Source of the DNA: an uncultured Lachnospiraceae bacterium
GTDB lineage: Bacteria > Bacillota > Clostridia > Lachnospirales > Lachnospiraceae
Assembly (NCBI GenBank): GCA_910586315.1
Contig: CAJUIP010000017.1
Location: forward strand, 1-64,000
Direction of reading: 5' to 3'
Length of the DNA stretch: 64,000 bases
Under the pieces are notes generated by a model. It searched no databases. It was not told where the DNA came from and worked only from the letters and a program-made list of their open reading frames with translations. The translations under genes and the position numbers were made by a program. The number at the start of each line of letters is the position of its first letter. The first letter of the stretch is position 1. This document shows, piece after piece, positions 17,757 to 26,352 of the stretch.

Positions 17757-18200
17757 ATGGTCAAGTGGTGGGAATTTTTAAAAATGAGTTTATATTTTTT
17801 TATTTTAATAAGCGCTGCCTGGCAGGATATCCGGTATCGGGGAATCGGGAAAACATTTCTTTTATTGGCCGGTTTTTTGGGACTTGTCGTGAGCGCCGGG
17901 ACTGGCCGGCAATGGTGGAATGTTTTTATATCTGTGATACCCGGCATTCTGCTGTTAGGATTCAGCCATCTGACAGACGGCGGAATCGGGGAGGGGGATG
18001 GATGGTTTTTCGTAGTGTCAGGGCTTTTTTGGGAGCTGAAAGAAAATTTGCTTTTGATGTCGTCCGGAATATTATTTTGCAGCATGTACGGCCTGGCCTG
18101 GTCTGCCGCAGTTTTGGCGAGATCCGGAAACATAAGAAGAAAAACATTGCCGTTTCTTCCATACCTGCTTCCAGTGGGGCTGTGGCTGGTATTGAGTTAG
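17757..18200 (+). CDS. A24 prepilin peptidase (intact)
   Basis: 147 residues, about five hydrophobic segments. The two catalytic Asp motifs are AAWQDIRYRGIG (near residue 22) and GIGEGDGWFF (near 80), which corresponds to GxGD. This enzyme cleaves pilin leaders at the membrane. AATAGGAGGAACACG precedes the ATG. Its end overlaps the next reading frame by about 19 bp. It differs clearly from the interrupted peptidase at 9924, so it is not a recent duplicate. Confidence 0.83.
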   Translation: MVKWWEFLKMSLYFFILISAAWQDIRYRGIGKTFLLLAGFLGLVVSAGTGRQWWNVFISVIPGILLLGFSHLTDGGIGEGDGWFFVVSGLFWELKENLLLMSSGILFCSMYGLAWSAAVLARSGNIRRKTLPFLPYLLPVGLWLVLS

Positions 18201-18598
18201 AAGAAGAAAGATATCCGGCCAGTTTTACAGTGGAAGCGGCAATGGTACTGGGGATCGTGTTTTTGACCATAGGCGCACTCATCAAGGAGGCATATATACT
18301 CCATGACACAGTAACCGGCAGTATGATTCTGGAAGAAATGATGGAGAAAGTGCGATACAGCAGAGACGGCTCAGAGAATTTAAGATATTATGAACAGAAT
18401 GGAGAGAAGCTGGGAAGTCCAAGGCTTTGGCTGGGAGACTATGATCTGGATTTGGGGATAAATGAAAGAATAATAGAGGGAAACGCGAGAGCCGGAAAAT
18501 GGATACTGCATATGGAAATGAAATCTTTTGAACCGGCTGCATTTTTGCGGAGAACAGAGGCTTTGCTTGAAATGGGGTACGATCAGAATGGAAATTAG
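18182..18598 (+). CDS. small TadE-like pseudopilin
   Basis: About 138 residues if begun at GTG 18182, inside the end of the peptidase gene; no ATG lies between there and the pilin helix except Met in AAMVLGIV. The N-terminus YPASFTVEAAMVLGIVFLTIGALI is a typical pilin-like processing and membrane segment (F-T-V-E-A). The rest is a soluble domain ending at 18598, overlapping the FHA gene start. Translational coupling explains the weak ribosome site. Start is uncertain. Confidence 0.65.
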   Translation: MAGIELEEERYPASFTVEAAMVLGIVFLTIGALIKEAYILHDTVTGSMILEEMMEKVRYSRDGSENLRYYEQNGEKLGSPRLWLGDYDLDLGINERIIEGNARAGKWILHMEMKSFEPAAFLRRTEALLEMGYDQNGN

Positions 18599-19958
18599 AG
18601 TGGAATATAAGCGGGAAATGAACCGTAATTATATGGTTGCAATACCAGAGGGAAGGCAGGAAGCCGGGTATGCAATTCGCATGCTTTCAGAAAACCCAAT
18701 TCCCGGGTTTCTCCCGTTTCAGGAGAAGAAAATAAACGGAGATGTACGGTATTATTATGATATAACCTCAAAACAGCCATTAGAAAGGATTCTGGAATAT
18801 CGAAATTTAACGGGAGAAGAATTGAGACATCTGGTTTCGGACCTGGTTTTTTCCCTGCGCCAAATGGAACGGTTTCTTCTGGACGAAAGCCAGGTGATTT
18901 TGAAACCGGAATATATTTATGTGGAACCGGATGTATTTAAATGCTTTTTCTGTCTGCTGCCGGGCAAAAAGGGGGATTTTCCAAACACTCTGCGGGATCT
19001 TTCTCAATATCTTCTTGACCATGTAAACCATGAGGACGGCAGAGCGGTGATATTGGCATTTTCCATATTCAAGGAGTGCAAAAAAGAAAACTTCGGAATG
19101 GAAGATATTGAGAGATGTCTGCAAAAGCCGGAACGGGAGGCTGTAGAGAAAGAAGCGGAGAGCCGTACATTCCCTCAACAAAAAAGAGAGATCAGACAAC
19201 AAGCAGAGTGGGAGCCGGAGAAAGAACAAGAAAAAGAACAGATACCAGAAAGGGAACAGGAGCCGTTTCCTGAATCGGAAAACTCAAAAGAAGAGATGGA
19301 GCGGGGAGCTTTCGGCGGATATGGTTGGATACTTTCTGTGCTTGGGATGGTCATACTCCCTGTGATGACATTTGTGTTTTTGGGGGGTGAGGGAGTGCTT
19401 CAGTATAAATGGATTCTGGGAGCCCTGGAGCTGTTTCTTGGAGTGTCCGCCAAATTGTTGTTTGAAAAAGAAAGAAAGTCGTTAAAAAGCAAGGGAAAGG
19501 AAGATATAGAGGAGGCCGTATGGGAGGTCTGTTTTCAGGATGAAAAAGATCAGGGCTCCCGGGAATACCAGCCTCCCCGGCCATCCCGGATTGCGAGTGT
19601 TATGGAACAGCAGGATGACCTTGAAGAAGAGATGCAGACGATGCTTTTAACGGCACATCCCATAGATTCGGTAAGCAGGAGATTGGTTTCAATGAGCGAA
19701 GATATGGAAATTCCCATTGGGTACTTTCCGTTTCTGATTGGAAAGAGTAAAGGAATTGTTGATTTTTGCCTGAATGAACCGGGAATCAGCAGACTTCATA
19801 TAAAAATAGAAGAAACTGCACAGGGATATTCCATAACTGACTTAAATTCGACAAATGGTACACGGGTAGATGGGAAACTTTTGGAAGCTAATGCAACCTG
19901 CGATCTGTTAGTGGGAAGTGAGGTGGAAATTGCAGGGCAGAAATTTAAGTTTCAGTAA
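18588..19958 (+). CDS. DUF6382 plus FHA domain membrane protein
   Basis: 456 residues. The N-terminal part (about 1-170) matches the DUF6382 type found with Tad loci in Lachnospiraceae. A low-complexity Glu/Gln region follows (about 195-235), then two membrane spans (ILSVLGMVILPVMTFVFLG and ILGALELFLGVSAKLLF), and a C-terminal FHA domain with GKSKGIVDFCL, ISRLHIKIE and DLNSTNGTRVDG. FHA domains bind phosphothreonine, so this protein may link pilus activity to Ser/Thr kinase signalling. Last gene of the Tad locus. Confidence 0.82.
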   Translation: MEIRVEYKREMNRNYMVAIPEGRQEAGYAIRMLSENPIPGFLPFQEKKINGDVRYYYDITSKQPLERILEYRNLTGEELRHLVSDLVFSLRQMERFLLDESQVILKPEYIYVEPDVFKCFFCLLPGKKGDFPNTLRDLSQYLLDHVNHEDGRAVILAFSIFKECKKENFGMEDIERCLQKPEREAVEKEAESRTFPQQKREIRQQAEWEPEKEQEKEQIPEREQEPFPESENSKEEMERGAFGGYGWILSVLGMVILPVMTFVFLGGEGVLQYKWILGALELFLGVSAKLLFEKERKSLKSKGKEDIEEAVWEVCFQDEKDQGSREYQPPRPSRIASVMEQQDDLEEEMQTMLLTAHPIDSVSRRLVSMSEDMEIPIGYFPFLIGKSKGIVDFCLNEPGISRLHIKIEETAQGYSITDLNSTNGTRVDGKLLEANATCDLLVGSEVEIAGQKFKFQ

Positions 19959-20110
19959 GCGCCGAAAGGTGTGAAAAATAATGCAGGGGCAACGGCAAGA
20001 TTGAGCCGCCGTTACAAATTGATGGAAAGGGGTAGTTTTTTAAAGGAAATTAAGGTATAATTCTGGTATTAACGAGATAGGCGTTGCCAAATGGAGAAGG
20101 AGGAGTCAAT

Positions 20111-21211
20111 ATGCCATTTCAGATACCAGAATACCATCATCCAGATTTTACACTTCGAAAATTCATTGATTCTCCCGATGCGAAATGGGAAATCGTGGAG
20201 AAGGACGGAGTCGCCCCGGAGTATTTCCATAGCACGTCTATGTATCCGGAATATTTTAAAGTCAATGGGAAATGGGTGCTTGCAAAAGAAAGCCGCATGG
20301 ATTCCAGTGTGGTAATTTGTGATGACGGCCATCTGGAAGTTGTTGAAAACCGGAATCTTAAAAAGGGAAATAAGGTCATTTTGGGCCGGAGCGAGGGAGC
20401 CGAAGAGGGAATTTATGTGCACAACACAGGTTTCATAAATGAGAAAGACCAGCTGGAGGACAAATTTGTTTTCCGCCAGGGAAGAAGCCGTGAAACTTCA
20501 TACACCCGTGATTATGATACCCTGCTTGAACTTTTAAAGTATGAAAAGGAGCATGGAAATATTGTATGGGTTATGGGGCCCGCATTTTCTTTTGATTGTG
20601 ATGCACGAAATGCCATGCAGGCGCTGATTGAGAATGGATATGCTCACGGCTTGATGGCAGGAAATGCTCTGGCAACCCATGATTTGGAGGGAGTTCTGCT
20701 CCATACTGCATTGGGGCAGGATATATACACGCAGAAGTCCCAGCCCAATGGTCATTATAATCACCTGGATGTACTAAACAGAGTAAGGAGAAGCGGTTCT
20801 ATCCCTGAGTTTATTGAGGAGTATCACATTGATAATGGGATCATTTACAGCTGTGTAAAAAATCAGGTTCCTTTTGTGCTGACAGGTTCCATTCGCGATG
20901 ACGGGCCGATGCCGGAGGTGATCGGAGACGCCTATGCCGGACAGAATGCCATGAGAAACATGGTAAGGAAATCTACATGCGTCATTTGCCTGGCAACCAT
21001 GCTTCATACGATAGCTACAGGAAACATGACCCCGTCTTTCCGTGTGCTTCCTGATGGGACCATACGTCCGACTTATCTGTATACAGTGGATGCTGATGAA
21101 TTTGTGGTTAATAAGCTCTTAGACAGAGGAAGTCTGTCGGCAACGACCATGGTCACCAATGTGCAGGACTTTATTACCATTGTGGCGAAGGGCCTGGGAT
21201 TGATGAAATAA
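20111..21211 (+). CDS. TIGR00300/LOR-SDH family enzyme, N-terminally short
   Basis: 366 residues. The segments SMYPEYFKVNGKWV and SRMDSSVVICDDG match the middle part of the LOR/SDH conserved domain; AHGLMAGNALATHDLEG, VRRSGSIPEFIEE, FVLTGSIRDDGPMPEVI and CLATMLHTIATGN match the NAD-binding catalytic part of this family, members of which are described as ornithine cyclodeaminases or arginine/ornithine dihydrolase-linked enzymes. The first roughly 90 residues of full-length members are lacking. GAGAAGGAGGAG supports the start at 20111. The substrate remains open. Confidence 0.7.
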   Translation: MPFQIPEYHHPDFTLRKFIDSPDAKWEIVEKDGVAPEYFHSTSMYPEYFKVNGKWVLAKESRMDSSVVICDDGHLEVVENRNLKKGNKVILGRSEGAEEGIYVHNTGFINEKDQLEDKFVFRQGRSRETSYTRDYDTLLELLKYEKEHGNIVWVMGPAFSFDCDARNAMQALIENGYAHGLMAGNALATHDLEGVLLHTALGQDIYTQKSQPNGHYNHLDVLNRVRRSGSIPEFIEEYHIDNGIIYSCVKNQVPFVLTGSIRDDGPMPEVIGDAYAGQNAMRNMVRKSTCVICLATMLHTIATGNMTPSFRVLPDGTIRPTYLYTVDADEFVVNKLLDRGSLSATTMVTNVQDFITIVAKGLGLMK

Positions 21212-21255
21212 TCCCCGTGGAGTAATTCTGATTTCCAGGTGAAAGGATAGGAACT

Positions 21256-21873
21256 ATGGGACGTGTTTCGGAAAAAAAGCCATATGTAAACTGGATGTTC
21301 ATGATAGCGAATGTGCTTTACTTTTTGTATCTGGAAATTGCAGGTTCATCTGAGGATGCCTATTTCATGTACCAAAAGGGCGCAATGCTGGCATCTGCAG
21401 TATTGGAGGACAAGGAATATTACCGCCTGCTCACATCCATGTTTATGCATTTTGGAATCCGGCACATCATAAACAATATGATCGTGTTGTGGGCACTTGG
21501 AGATAACCTGGAACGGGCATTGGGGCATTTAAAATACTTTGTATTTTACTTATGCTGCGGCATAGGAGCCAACAGCATATCCATGGCAGTGAGTGGACCG
21601 AATGCCATGGTGGTTTCGGCAGGCGCCTCAGGTGCAATTTTTGGAGTGGTCGGCGGCCTGCTGTACGCAGTTATTGCTAATCGCGGACAGTTGGAAGACT
21701 TAAGTGCACAACAGCTTACGTTTATGGTTGTGCTGTCTTTATATATGGGTTATGCAAGCTCCGGAGTTGACAATGTTGCACATGTTTCCGGGCTAATCCT
21801 GGGAATTCTTTTTGGAATATTTTTATATAGAAAACCAGAAAAATATTATGGACAATGGAGGAATCAAAGATGA
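21256..21873 (+). CDS. rhomboid family intramembrane serine protease
   Basis: 205 residues with six membrane spans. FGIRHIINNMIVLWALGDNLE is the conserved loop-helix region, GASGAIFG (near residue 120) holds the catalytic Ser and NVAHVSGLILG the catalytic His. It cleaves substrates within the membrane; physiological substrate unknown. Its stop overlaps the HIT gene start (ATGA). Confidence 0.92.
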   Translation: MGRVSEKKPYVNWMFMIANVLYFLYLEIAGSSEDAYFMYQKGAMLASAVLEDKEYYRLLTSMFMHFGIRHIINNMIVLWALGDNLERALGHLKYFVFYLCCGIGANSISMAVSGPNAMVVSAGASGAIFGVVGGLLYAVIANRGQLEDLSAQQLTFMVVLSLYMGYASSGVDNVAHVSGLILGILFGIFLYRKPEKYYGQWRNQR

Positions 21874-22286
21874 AAGACAATAACTGCATTTTTTGTAAAA
21901 TAGCTAACGGAGAAATACCATCGGCTACAATATATGAGGATGAGAGCTTCCGTGTGATTTTGGATCTGGGGCCGGCATCAAAGGGGCATGCGCTGATTCT
22001 TCCAAAAGAACATTTTAAGGACATCTGCGAACTTGAGGACAGTGTCGCATCAAAGGTATTGCCATTGGCGGCGAAAATTGGTGCAGCCATGAAAAAATCT
22101 CTCGGATGTGCCGGCTTTAATGTTGTGCAGAATAATGGAGCGGCAGCAGGGCAGACGGTGTTTCACTTTCATGTACATATCATTCCGCGATATGAGAATG
22201 GTCCGTCCATGGTAGCCTGGACGCAGGGAGAAGAGACACCGGAAGCACTGGCAGAAACAGCTGCTAAAATCAAAAGTGCTTTATAA
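21870..22286 (+). CDS. HIT family nucleotide hydrolase/transferase
   Basis: 138 residues. CIFCKIANGEIPSATIYED is the HINT-type start with Cys pair, and FHFHVHIIPR is the histidine triad. Members hydrolyse AMP-amino or nucleotide phosphoramidate substrates. Start at 21870 overlaps the rhomboid stop by 4 bp with ATGGAGGAATC upstream. Confidence 0.93.
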   Translation: MKDNNCIFCKIANGEIPSATIYEDESFRVILDLGPASKGHALILPKEHFKDICELEDSVASKVLPLAAKIGAAMKKSLGCAGFNVVQNNGAAAGQTVFHFHVHIIPRYENGPSMVAWTQGEETPEALAETAAKIKSAL

Positions 22287-22315
22287 ATCCATTCCAATTT
22301 TACCAGGGAGAAAAT

Positions 22316-22852
22316 ATGCCGCAGAATAATAATGAACTGCTGCAGGAATTGATTGAGAAGTATGCAAAGATGTATATGAAGATGGCTTATAACAGAGGCG
22401 TTCCCTATGATGATGCAGAAGATGTTGTCATGGAGGCATTTTGGTCTTTTTATAAGTCAGAATATTTTGGGAAGCTGAGTGAAGAAGAAACTAAAATTAT
22501 GTTAGCCCACATTTTAAAGAACAAGTGTATTGATTATTACAGGAAGAATAGTCGGATGGAACTTGTGGGAATGGATGAGTGTGAGGCTGAACTGGATCGT
22601 CTGAGCGGACGTTCCGAAAATGCACTGGAAAATAATATGATTGAAAACGAAGATTATCGCCGCATTCGCGAAGCCATTGAAGGTATGAAAGAGATTTGGA
22701 GAGATGCGGCAATCATGTATTTCATCGAAGAACGTTCCACTGCGGAGATAAGCAAGGCTCTTGGAATTTCGGAAATGGTATGCCGTTCCAGAATTTCAAG
22801 AGCCAGAAAATACTTAAAAGAAAAATTGAAAGACCTTTGGGAAAAGACTTAG
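22316..22852 (+). CDS. ECF-type sigma-70 family sigma factor
   Basis: 178 residues. Region 2 (about 10-80) includes DDAEDVVMEAFWSFYKS and KNKCIDYYRK; region 4 (about 125-175) ends STAEISKALGISEMVCRSRISRARKYLKEKL, a helix-turn-helix. Region 3 is missing, as in ECF factors. It follows the HIT gene by 29 bp. Its 3' end overlaps the convergent murG by 4 bp. A DUF4367 protein at 24037 with a single membrane span is a plausible regulator partner. Confidence 0.88.
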   Translation: MPQNNNELLQELIEKYAKMYMKMAYNRGVPYDDAEDVVMEAFWSFYKSEYFGKLSEEETKIMLAHILKNKCIDYYRKNSRMELVGMDECEAELDRLSGRSENALENNMIENEDYRRIREAIEGMKEIWRDAAIMYFIEERSTAEISKALGISEMVCRSRISRARKYLKEKLKDLWEKT

Positions 22853-23916
22853 CCGGAAACAGAATCGTTTATCAGTTTCATAATGGTTTCAACCGCATTG
22901 TTTAGGTGGCTCTTTTCCATGGCTTCTATGTGATGACGCCGATTTTCATAGGTGTTCTGAATGGCTTCATACAGGGAGCTGTCCGTCAGATTCTCTTCTT
23001 CAAGCACAGTGGAAAATCCCTGCTTTGCAAAGGAATTCGCATTCAATATCTGGTCGCCGCGGCTGGCGGCAGCAGATAAGGGAATTAAAACATTTGGTTT
23101 TCGCAGAGCCAGGAATTCGCAAATAGAATTTGCACCTGCGCGGGAAACTATAGTATCAGCAGCAGCAAACAAATGCTTTAAAGGACTGTCAACATATTCA
23201 TATTGTACATAACCAGCTGTTCCGATCAGCGATTCATCAAGATTGCCTTTTCCGCAGATATGGATGACCTGAAATGTCTCCAGGAGCTTTGGAAGAATCC
23301 GGCGGACTGCAGTATTAACTTTGACAGAACCAAGGCTTCCTCCCATTACCAAAATAATAGGTTTTGCGGCGGAGAGGTGAGTGTACTGAAGTCCGGCGAG
23401 GCGATCGCCTTTTAACAATTCTGAACGGATAGGGGAACCTGTAAGGACAGCTTTATCTTCCGGAAGATACTTTAAGGTTTCTGGAAAATTACAACACACC
23501 TTTTTTGCAGAGGGTATGCACAGCTTGTTGGCAAGGCCAGGAGTCATATCAGATTCATGTATAATAACAGGGATGTGATAATGCTTTGCAGCAAGAACCA
23601 CAGGAACGGCCACGAAACCGCCTTTAGAAAAAAGAACATCCGGTTTGTATTTTTTGATTAATTTCCGTGCTTCTTCATATCCTTTTAAGACACGGAGCGG
23701 ATCCGTAAAGTTTTTAAGATCAAAATACCGACGCAGCTTTCCAGAGGAAATCCCATCATAGGGAATGCCTGTGCTCTCAATCAGCTTTTTTTCAATTCCG
23801 TTATAGGAACCGATATAGTGAACATCGTAATCTGCCTTTTGAAGGGATGGAATTAAAGCCAGATTCGGGGTAACGTGGCCAGCGGTCCCACCGCCAGTGA
23901 GTATAATGGTTTTCAT
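22849..23916 (-). CDS. murG: UDP-GlcNAc:lipid I GlcNAc transferase
   Basis: 355 residues, GT28. TGGGTAGHVTPNLALIP is the N-terminal G loop, FSKGGFVAVPVVLAA, IIHESDMTPGLANK and VMGGSLGSVKVN follow, and SRAGANSICEFLALRKPNVLIPL is the UDP-GlcNAc site. It adds GlcNAc to lipid I at the inner membrane face. It stands alone here, on the strand opposite its neighbours and not in a mur/fts cluster. GGAGGCAATGATTT precedes the start. Confidence 0.95.
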   Translation of the reverse strand: MKTIILTGGGTAGHVTPNLALIPSLQKADYDVHYIGSYNGIEKKLIESTGIPYDGISSGKLRRYFDLKNFTDPLRVLKGYEEARKLIKKYKPDVLFSKGGFVAVPVVLAAKHYHIPVIIHESDMTPGLANKLCIPSAKKVCCNFPETLKYLPEDKAVLTGSPIRSELLKGDRLAGLQYTHLSAAKPIILVMGGSLGSVKVNTAVRRILPKLLETFQVIHICGKGNLDESLIGTAGYVQYEYVDSPLKHLFAAADTIVSRAGANSICEFLALRKPNVLIPLSAAASRGDQILNANSFAKQGFSTVLEEENLTDSSLYEAIQNTYENRRHHIEAMEKSHLNNAVETIMKLINDSVSG

Positions 23917-23965
23917 AAATCATTGCCTCCATGGATTTTCATGCAAATTTGTATGGACTATTTTA

Positions 23966-23993
23966 ATAGTAACGATTAGAAAGGAAATGTCAA
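23966..23993 (-). promoter_or_regulatory. sigma-A promoter of murG
   Basis: On the minus strand TTGACA (23993-23988) is followed after 16 bp by TACTAT (23971-23966), some 50 bp before the murG start. Confidence 0.5.
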
Positions 23994-24036
23994 CCCCAAA
24001 AAAGAAATTGCCAGTGGGAAATGAGGTGTTGGAGTT

Positions 24037-24831
24037 ATGACTGAAGTAGAAAAACGAGAAAATGAGGCATTGAAAAAGTGCCTGAAAGAGGCATATGGCT
24101 ATTCAGACGAGCAATTGCAGAAGGAAATGGAAGAAGCGGAGCAGTCATTGAATGACTCCGATTTCCCCGGCGCTGAAGAACGGATATATCAGAAAATTAT
24201 GGAGCGTGAGGCTGCGGAGAAGAAAGCTGCAAACACAGGCGCAGATGCAAACGCACCGGACAGGAAGAAAGCAGTACGCCTGGGGAAAAAGAGAGTTTTT
24301 CTGGTCGCCATATTGGCGGCTACGTTTGTGGGATTGCTTGGGCTGACTGCTGTTGGTGAGAAGAGTTATTTTTTTAGAATAAGGGAAAAGAAGACGGGAC
24401 TTGTATTCAATAATGAAAATAATATTCAAGAAATCAGCAAGTTGGAACAGGCATATGAAGAAATAGAAAAGAAAATGAATATTCCTGTGCTAAAATTCGG
24501 CTATATTCCTTCGGGAATGGAAATGGACGAAATCGTTATTGAAGAATATAGTGCGGATATCAGCCTTGATTATAATGGAAACATTATACACTTTGCACAG
24601 ATAAGAAGAGTAAAAGAGACATCTATCAGTATTAATTCAGACAGGGGGGAAGAAAATGTTATCTGGAATGACTGGCTTAAAAAGGATATTTTTTATAGAG
24701 AAAATATGCTTACAGAAGATTTAAGCGAATATGAGGGATACGTCACAGTAGATGAAGCTGTGTATTATATTTCAAGGATAATTGACATAGAGGAGTTTTT
24801 AAAAATTCTAAAAAATTTAACTTTTTATTAA
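24037..24831 (+). CDS. DUF4367-type membrane protein, possible anti-sigma factor
   Basis: 264 residues. A charged cytoplasmic part (1-85), one membrane span VFLVAILAATFVGLLGLTAV (about 88-107) and an extracellular domain with MNIPVLKFGYIPSGMEMDEI, typical of DUF4367/DUF4179 proteins found beside ECF sigma factors in Clostridia. The sigma gene at 22316 lies on the same strand, separated only by the inverted murG. Partnership is inferred from gene type and closeness. No classical zinc anti-sigma motif is seen in the N-terminus. Confidence 0.6.
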   Translation: MTEVEKRENEALKKCLKEAYGYSDEQLQKEMEEAEQSLNDSDFPGAEERIYQKIMEREAAEKKAANTGADANAPDRKKAVRLGKKRVFLVAILAATFVGLLGLTAVGEKSYFFRIREKKTGLVFNNENNIQEISKLEQAYEEIEKKMNIPVLKFGYIPSGMEMDEIVIEEYSADISLDYNGNIIHFAQIRRVKETSISINSDRGEENVIWNDWLKKDIFYRENMLTEDLSEYEGYVTVDEAVYYISRIIDIEEFLKILKNLTFY

Positions 24832-24886
24832 AATCTTGTCACATAATGGAATTTCCTGCGTTTTCATTTATAAAGGAGGAAATTTT

Positions 24887-25408
24887 ATGAAGATAAGAAA
24901 AATGTTTTGTTTGGCAGTAGCTTTTTCTATGATAATGTCTATGGTGGCATTTGCCAATGATTTGACATGGGAGAATTTGCCGGGGCATCATGATCAAAGC
25001 ATTCTGCTGGGGCCGGAAGAGCTTACATCACAGGATATCGTCTACCGTAATGCCAGAGGCGAGATTATTTCACATGGGCTGACAGAGATAACCAATGAGA
25101 AGAATGGAAATCTTTATGTACGAATTGCAACGTATGCTCATAAAAACGTAGATAAAATTCACCATGCGGTGGCGCTGGATCAGTGGGACGACAGCCAACA
25201 AGAGTGGGTCCAGATAGATTTCTGGGAGTTTGATAAGACGAAAGAAGAGGCAAACGGAAAGCTGGCGATGTTCTCAACCAGCTTTAGGCTTACCGGTTAC
25301 GAAGTAAACAAATATTATCGCTTACGCGGTATCCATGTAGTCGAACTTGGCGACGAAATGGAGGGTTGCGCCACTGAAACAGACGGCGTAAAACTTACCA
25401 AGAAATAA
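24887..25408 (+). CDS. secreted protein of unknown function
   Basis: 173 residues. MKIRKMFCLAVAFSMIMSMVAFA-ND is a clear signal peptide with likely cleavage after Ala. The mature part is about 150 residues, polar, with two Trp-rich stretches (LTWENLPGHHD, DQWDDSQQEWVQIDFW). No known domain recognised. AAAGGAGGAAATTTT sets the start at 24887. It follows the DUF4367 gene by 55 bp and is followed by a terminator. Confidence 0.75.
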   Translation: MKIRKMFCLAVAFSMIMSMVAFANDLTWENLPGHHDQSILLGPEELTSQDIVYRNARGEIISHGLTEITNEKNGNLYVRIATYAHKNVDKIHHAVALDQWDDSQQEWVQIDFWEFDKTKEEANGKLAMFSTSFRLTGYEVNKYYRLRGIHVVELGDEMEGCATETDGVKLTKK

Positions 25409-25530
25409 AAACGATATATAATATGGTACCATTATATATAACTATACTATAAGAAGGGAGCTGATATTAAAGCTTTAAACCCTAATTCATACAGAGTCCA
25501 AAACATTTTCATTGACAGAATAAAGATGGT

Positions 25531-25578
25531 GAAACCGCCATTCAGCCTTGTCCAACTGGGTGACGGTTTCTTTTTTTG
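25531..25578 (+). terminator. terminator after the secreted-protein gene
   Basis: GAAACCG and CGGTTTC arms with an inner region able to pair further, followed by CTTTTTTTG. Lies about 120 bp after the stop at 25408. Confidence 0.7.
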
Positions 25579-25625
25579 TTCTGAAATTAATTGTAGCTGT
25601 TCAGAGGATATCTGAATGGTTATAA

Positions 25626-25871
25626 TTAATGTTCTGCTTTATACTGTTTTAAAGCTCTTGCCAGCTGATCAGGACATGAGGTGGGGCGGGCGCCGCAGAG
25701 GATACCGTCAGTTCTTTTAATAACTTCGTCGATGTCCATTCCTTCTACTAATTTTCCAATGCCCTGAAGGTTACCGTTACAGCCGCCTGCGAATTTTACA
25801 TTGGTCAGTTTGTTGTCAACCACTTCAAAAGAAATTTCTCGGGAACATGTACCCTGTGTCTTGTAAAGCAT
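25626..25871 (-). CDS. TSCPD domain protein (TIGR03905 type)
   Basis: 81 residues: YKTQGTCSREISFEVVDNKL, KFAGGCNGNLQGIGKLVEG and the eponymous GARPTSCPDQLARAL. Cys residues (TCS, GGCNG, LCG, TSCPD) suggest metal binding. The TSCPD domain occurs at the C-terminus of ribonucleotide reductases and as stand-alone proteins of unknown function. Start 25871 follows GAAAGGAGGATTTTAT. Confidence 0.88.
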   Translation of the reverse strand: MLYKTQGTCSREISFEVVDNKLTNVKFAGGCNGNLQGIGKLVEGMDIDEVIKRTDGILCGARPTSCPDQLARALKQYKAEH

Positions 25872-25919
25872 ATAAAATCCTCCTTTCACTGTATGGGGCA
25901 AACGCCCGTTTTTTATTTT

Positions 25920-25978
25920 ATAGGAAAGACCTTATTACGTTCATGCATATAACTAAGATAAAAGAAGGCCTATCCTAT
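25920..25978. repeat. 59-bp inverted-repeat element, family III copy 2
   Basis: Arms ATAGGAAAGACCTT and AAGGCCTATCCTAT pair at about 12 of 14 positions around the core TTACGTTCATGCATA, followed by GAAACAAAAA. Same plan as 2344-2403. Confidence 0.45.
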
Positions 25979-26129
25979 GAAACAAAAATATTTTGTGCGT
26001 GAGTGCACACACTTTTTTATCAGATTGATTATACATATTTATGAGATGCCTTGTCAAGTGAGTAACCGGGAATTGCGGGTAGGAATGTAACTGTGGTTAC
26101 TATGAAAGTTCAGTGCTCCGGCGCTGAAC

Positions 26130-26249
26130 GTGCGAAAACGGAGCTGCGAAGCGGCATCTTCCATTTCCGTTTTCTGCACATCCGCCGGAAGCTCATAGGA
26201 ACCCCCTTTCATTCATGGTGGCGCCTGATGGCAGGCATGGGGGGTTACT
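26130..26249. repeat. 120-bp structured repeat, family II copy A
   Basis: Contains nested stems: GTGC-GAAAACGGA with TCCGTTTTC-TGCAC, inner GCTGC-GAA-GCGGC, a GCCTG-ATGG-CAGGC hairpin and outer AACCCCC/GGGGGTT arms. Copy B at 32845-32963 is about five-sixths identical, and several differences keep the pairs. Noncoding; lies about 100 bp before mtnN. Confidence 0.6.
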
Positions 26250-26352
26250 ATGAATTGTAATGGCAGCTGGCAGGATACCGGTTGATTTTCCTACGCTGTT
26301 TCCGTATAATGGGAACTATCATAAAGAAGAAAAATAGCAGGAGGAAAATAAA

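Larger units (their letters stand above)
25872..26352. other. 481-bp spacer with two structured repeats
   Basis: No coding region is credible. It holds the family III inverted repeat (25920-25978), a small palindromic stretch around GTGCGTGAGTGCACAC (about 25995-26010) and the family II element (26130-26249). The mtnN ribosome site AGCAGGAGGAAAATAA closes it. Confidence 0.6.

Noticed and set aside
17765..18181. Upstream part of the plus-strand frame that ends at 18598
   Set aside because: It overlaps the second prepilin peptidase and shows no sensible protein; only the part after about 18182 with the pilin-like start is real.
26100..26352. SAM or SAH riboswitch upstream of mtnN
   Set aside because: The structured element there recurs before yyaC and does not show SAM or SAH aptamer core motifs, so it is treated as a dispersed repeat.
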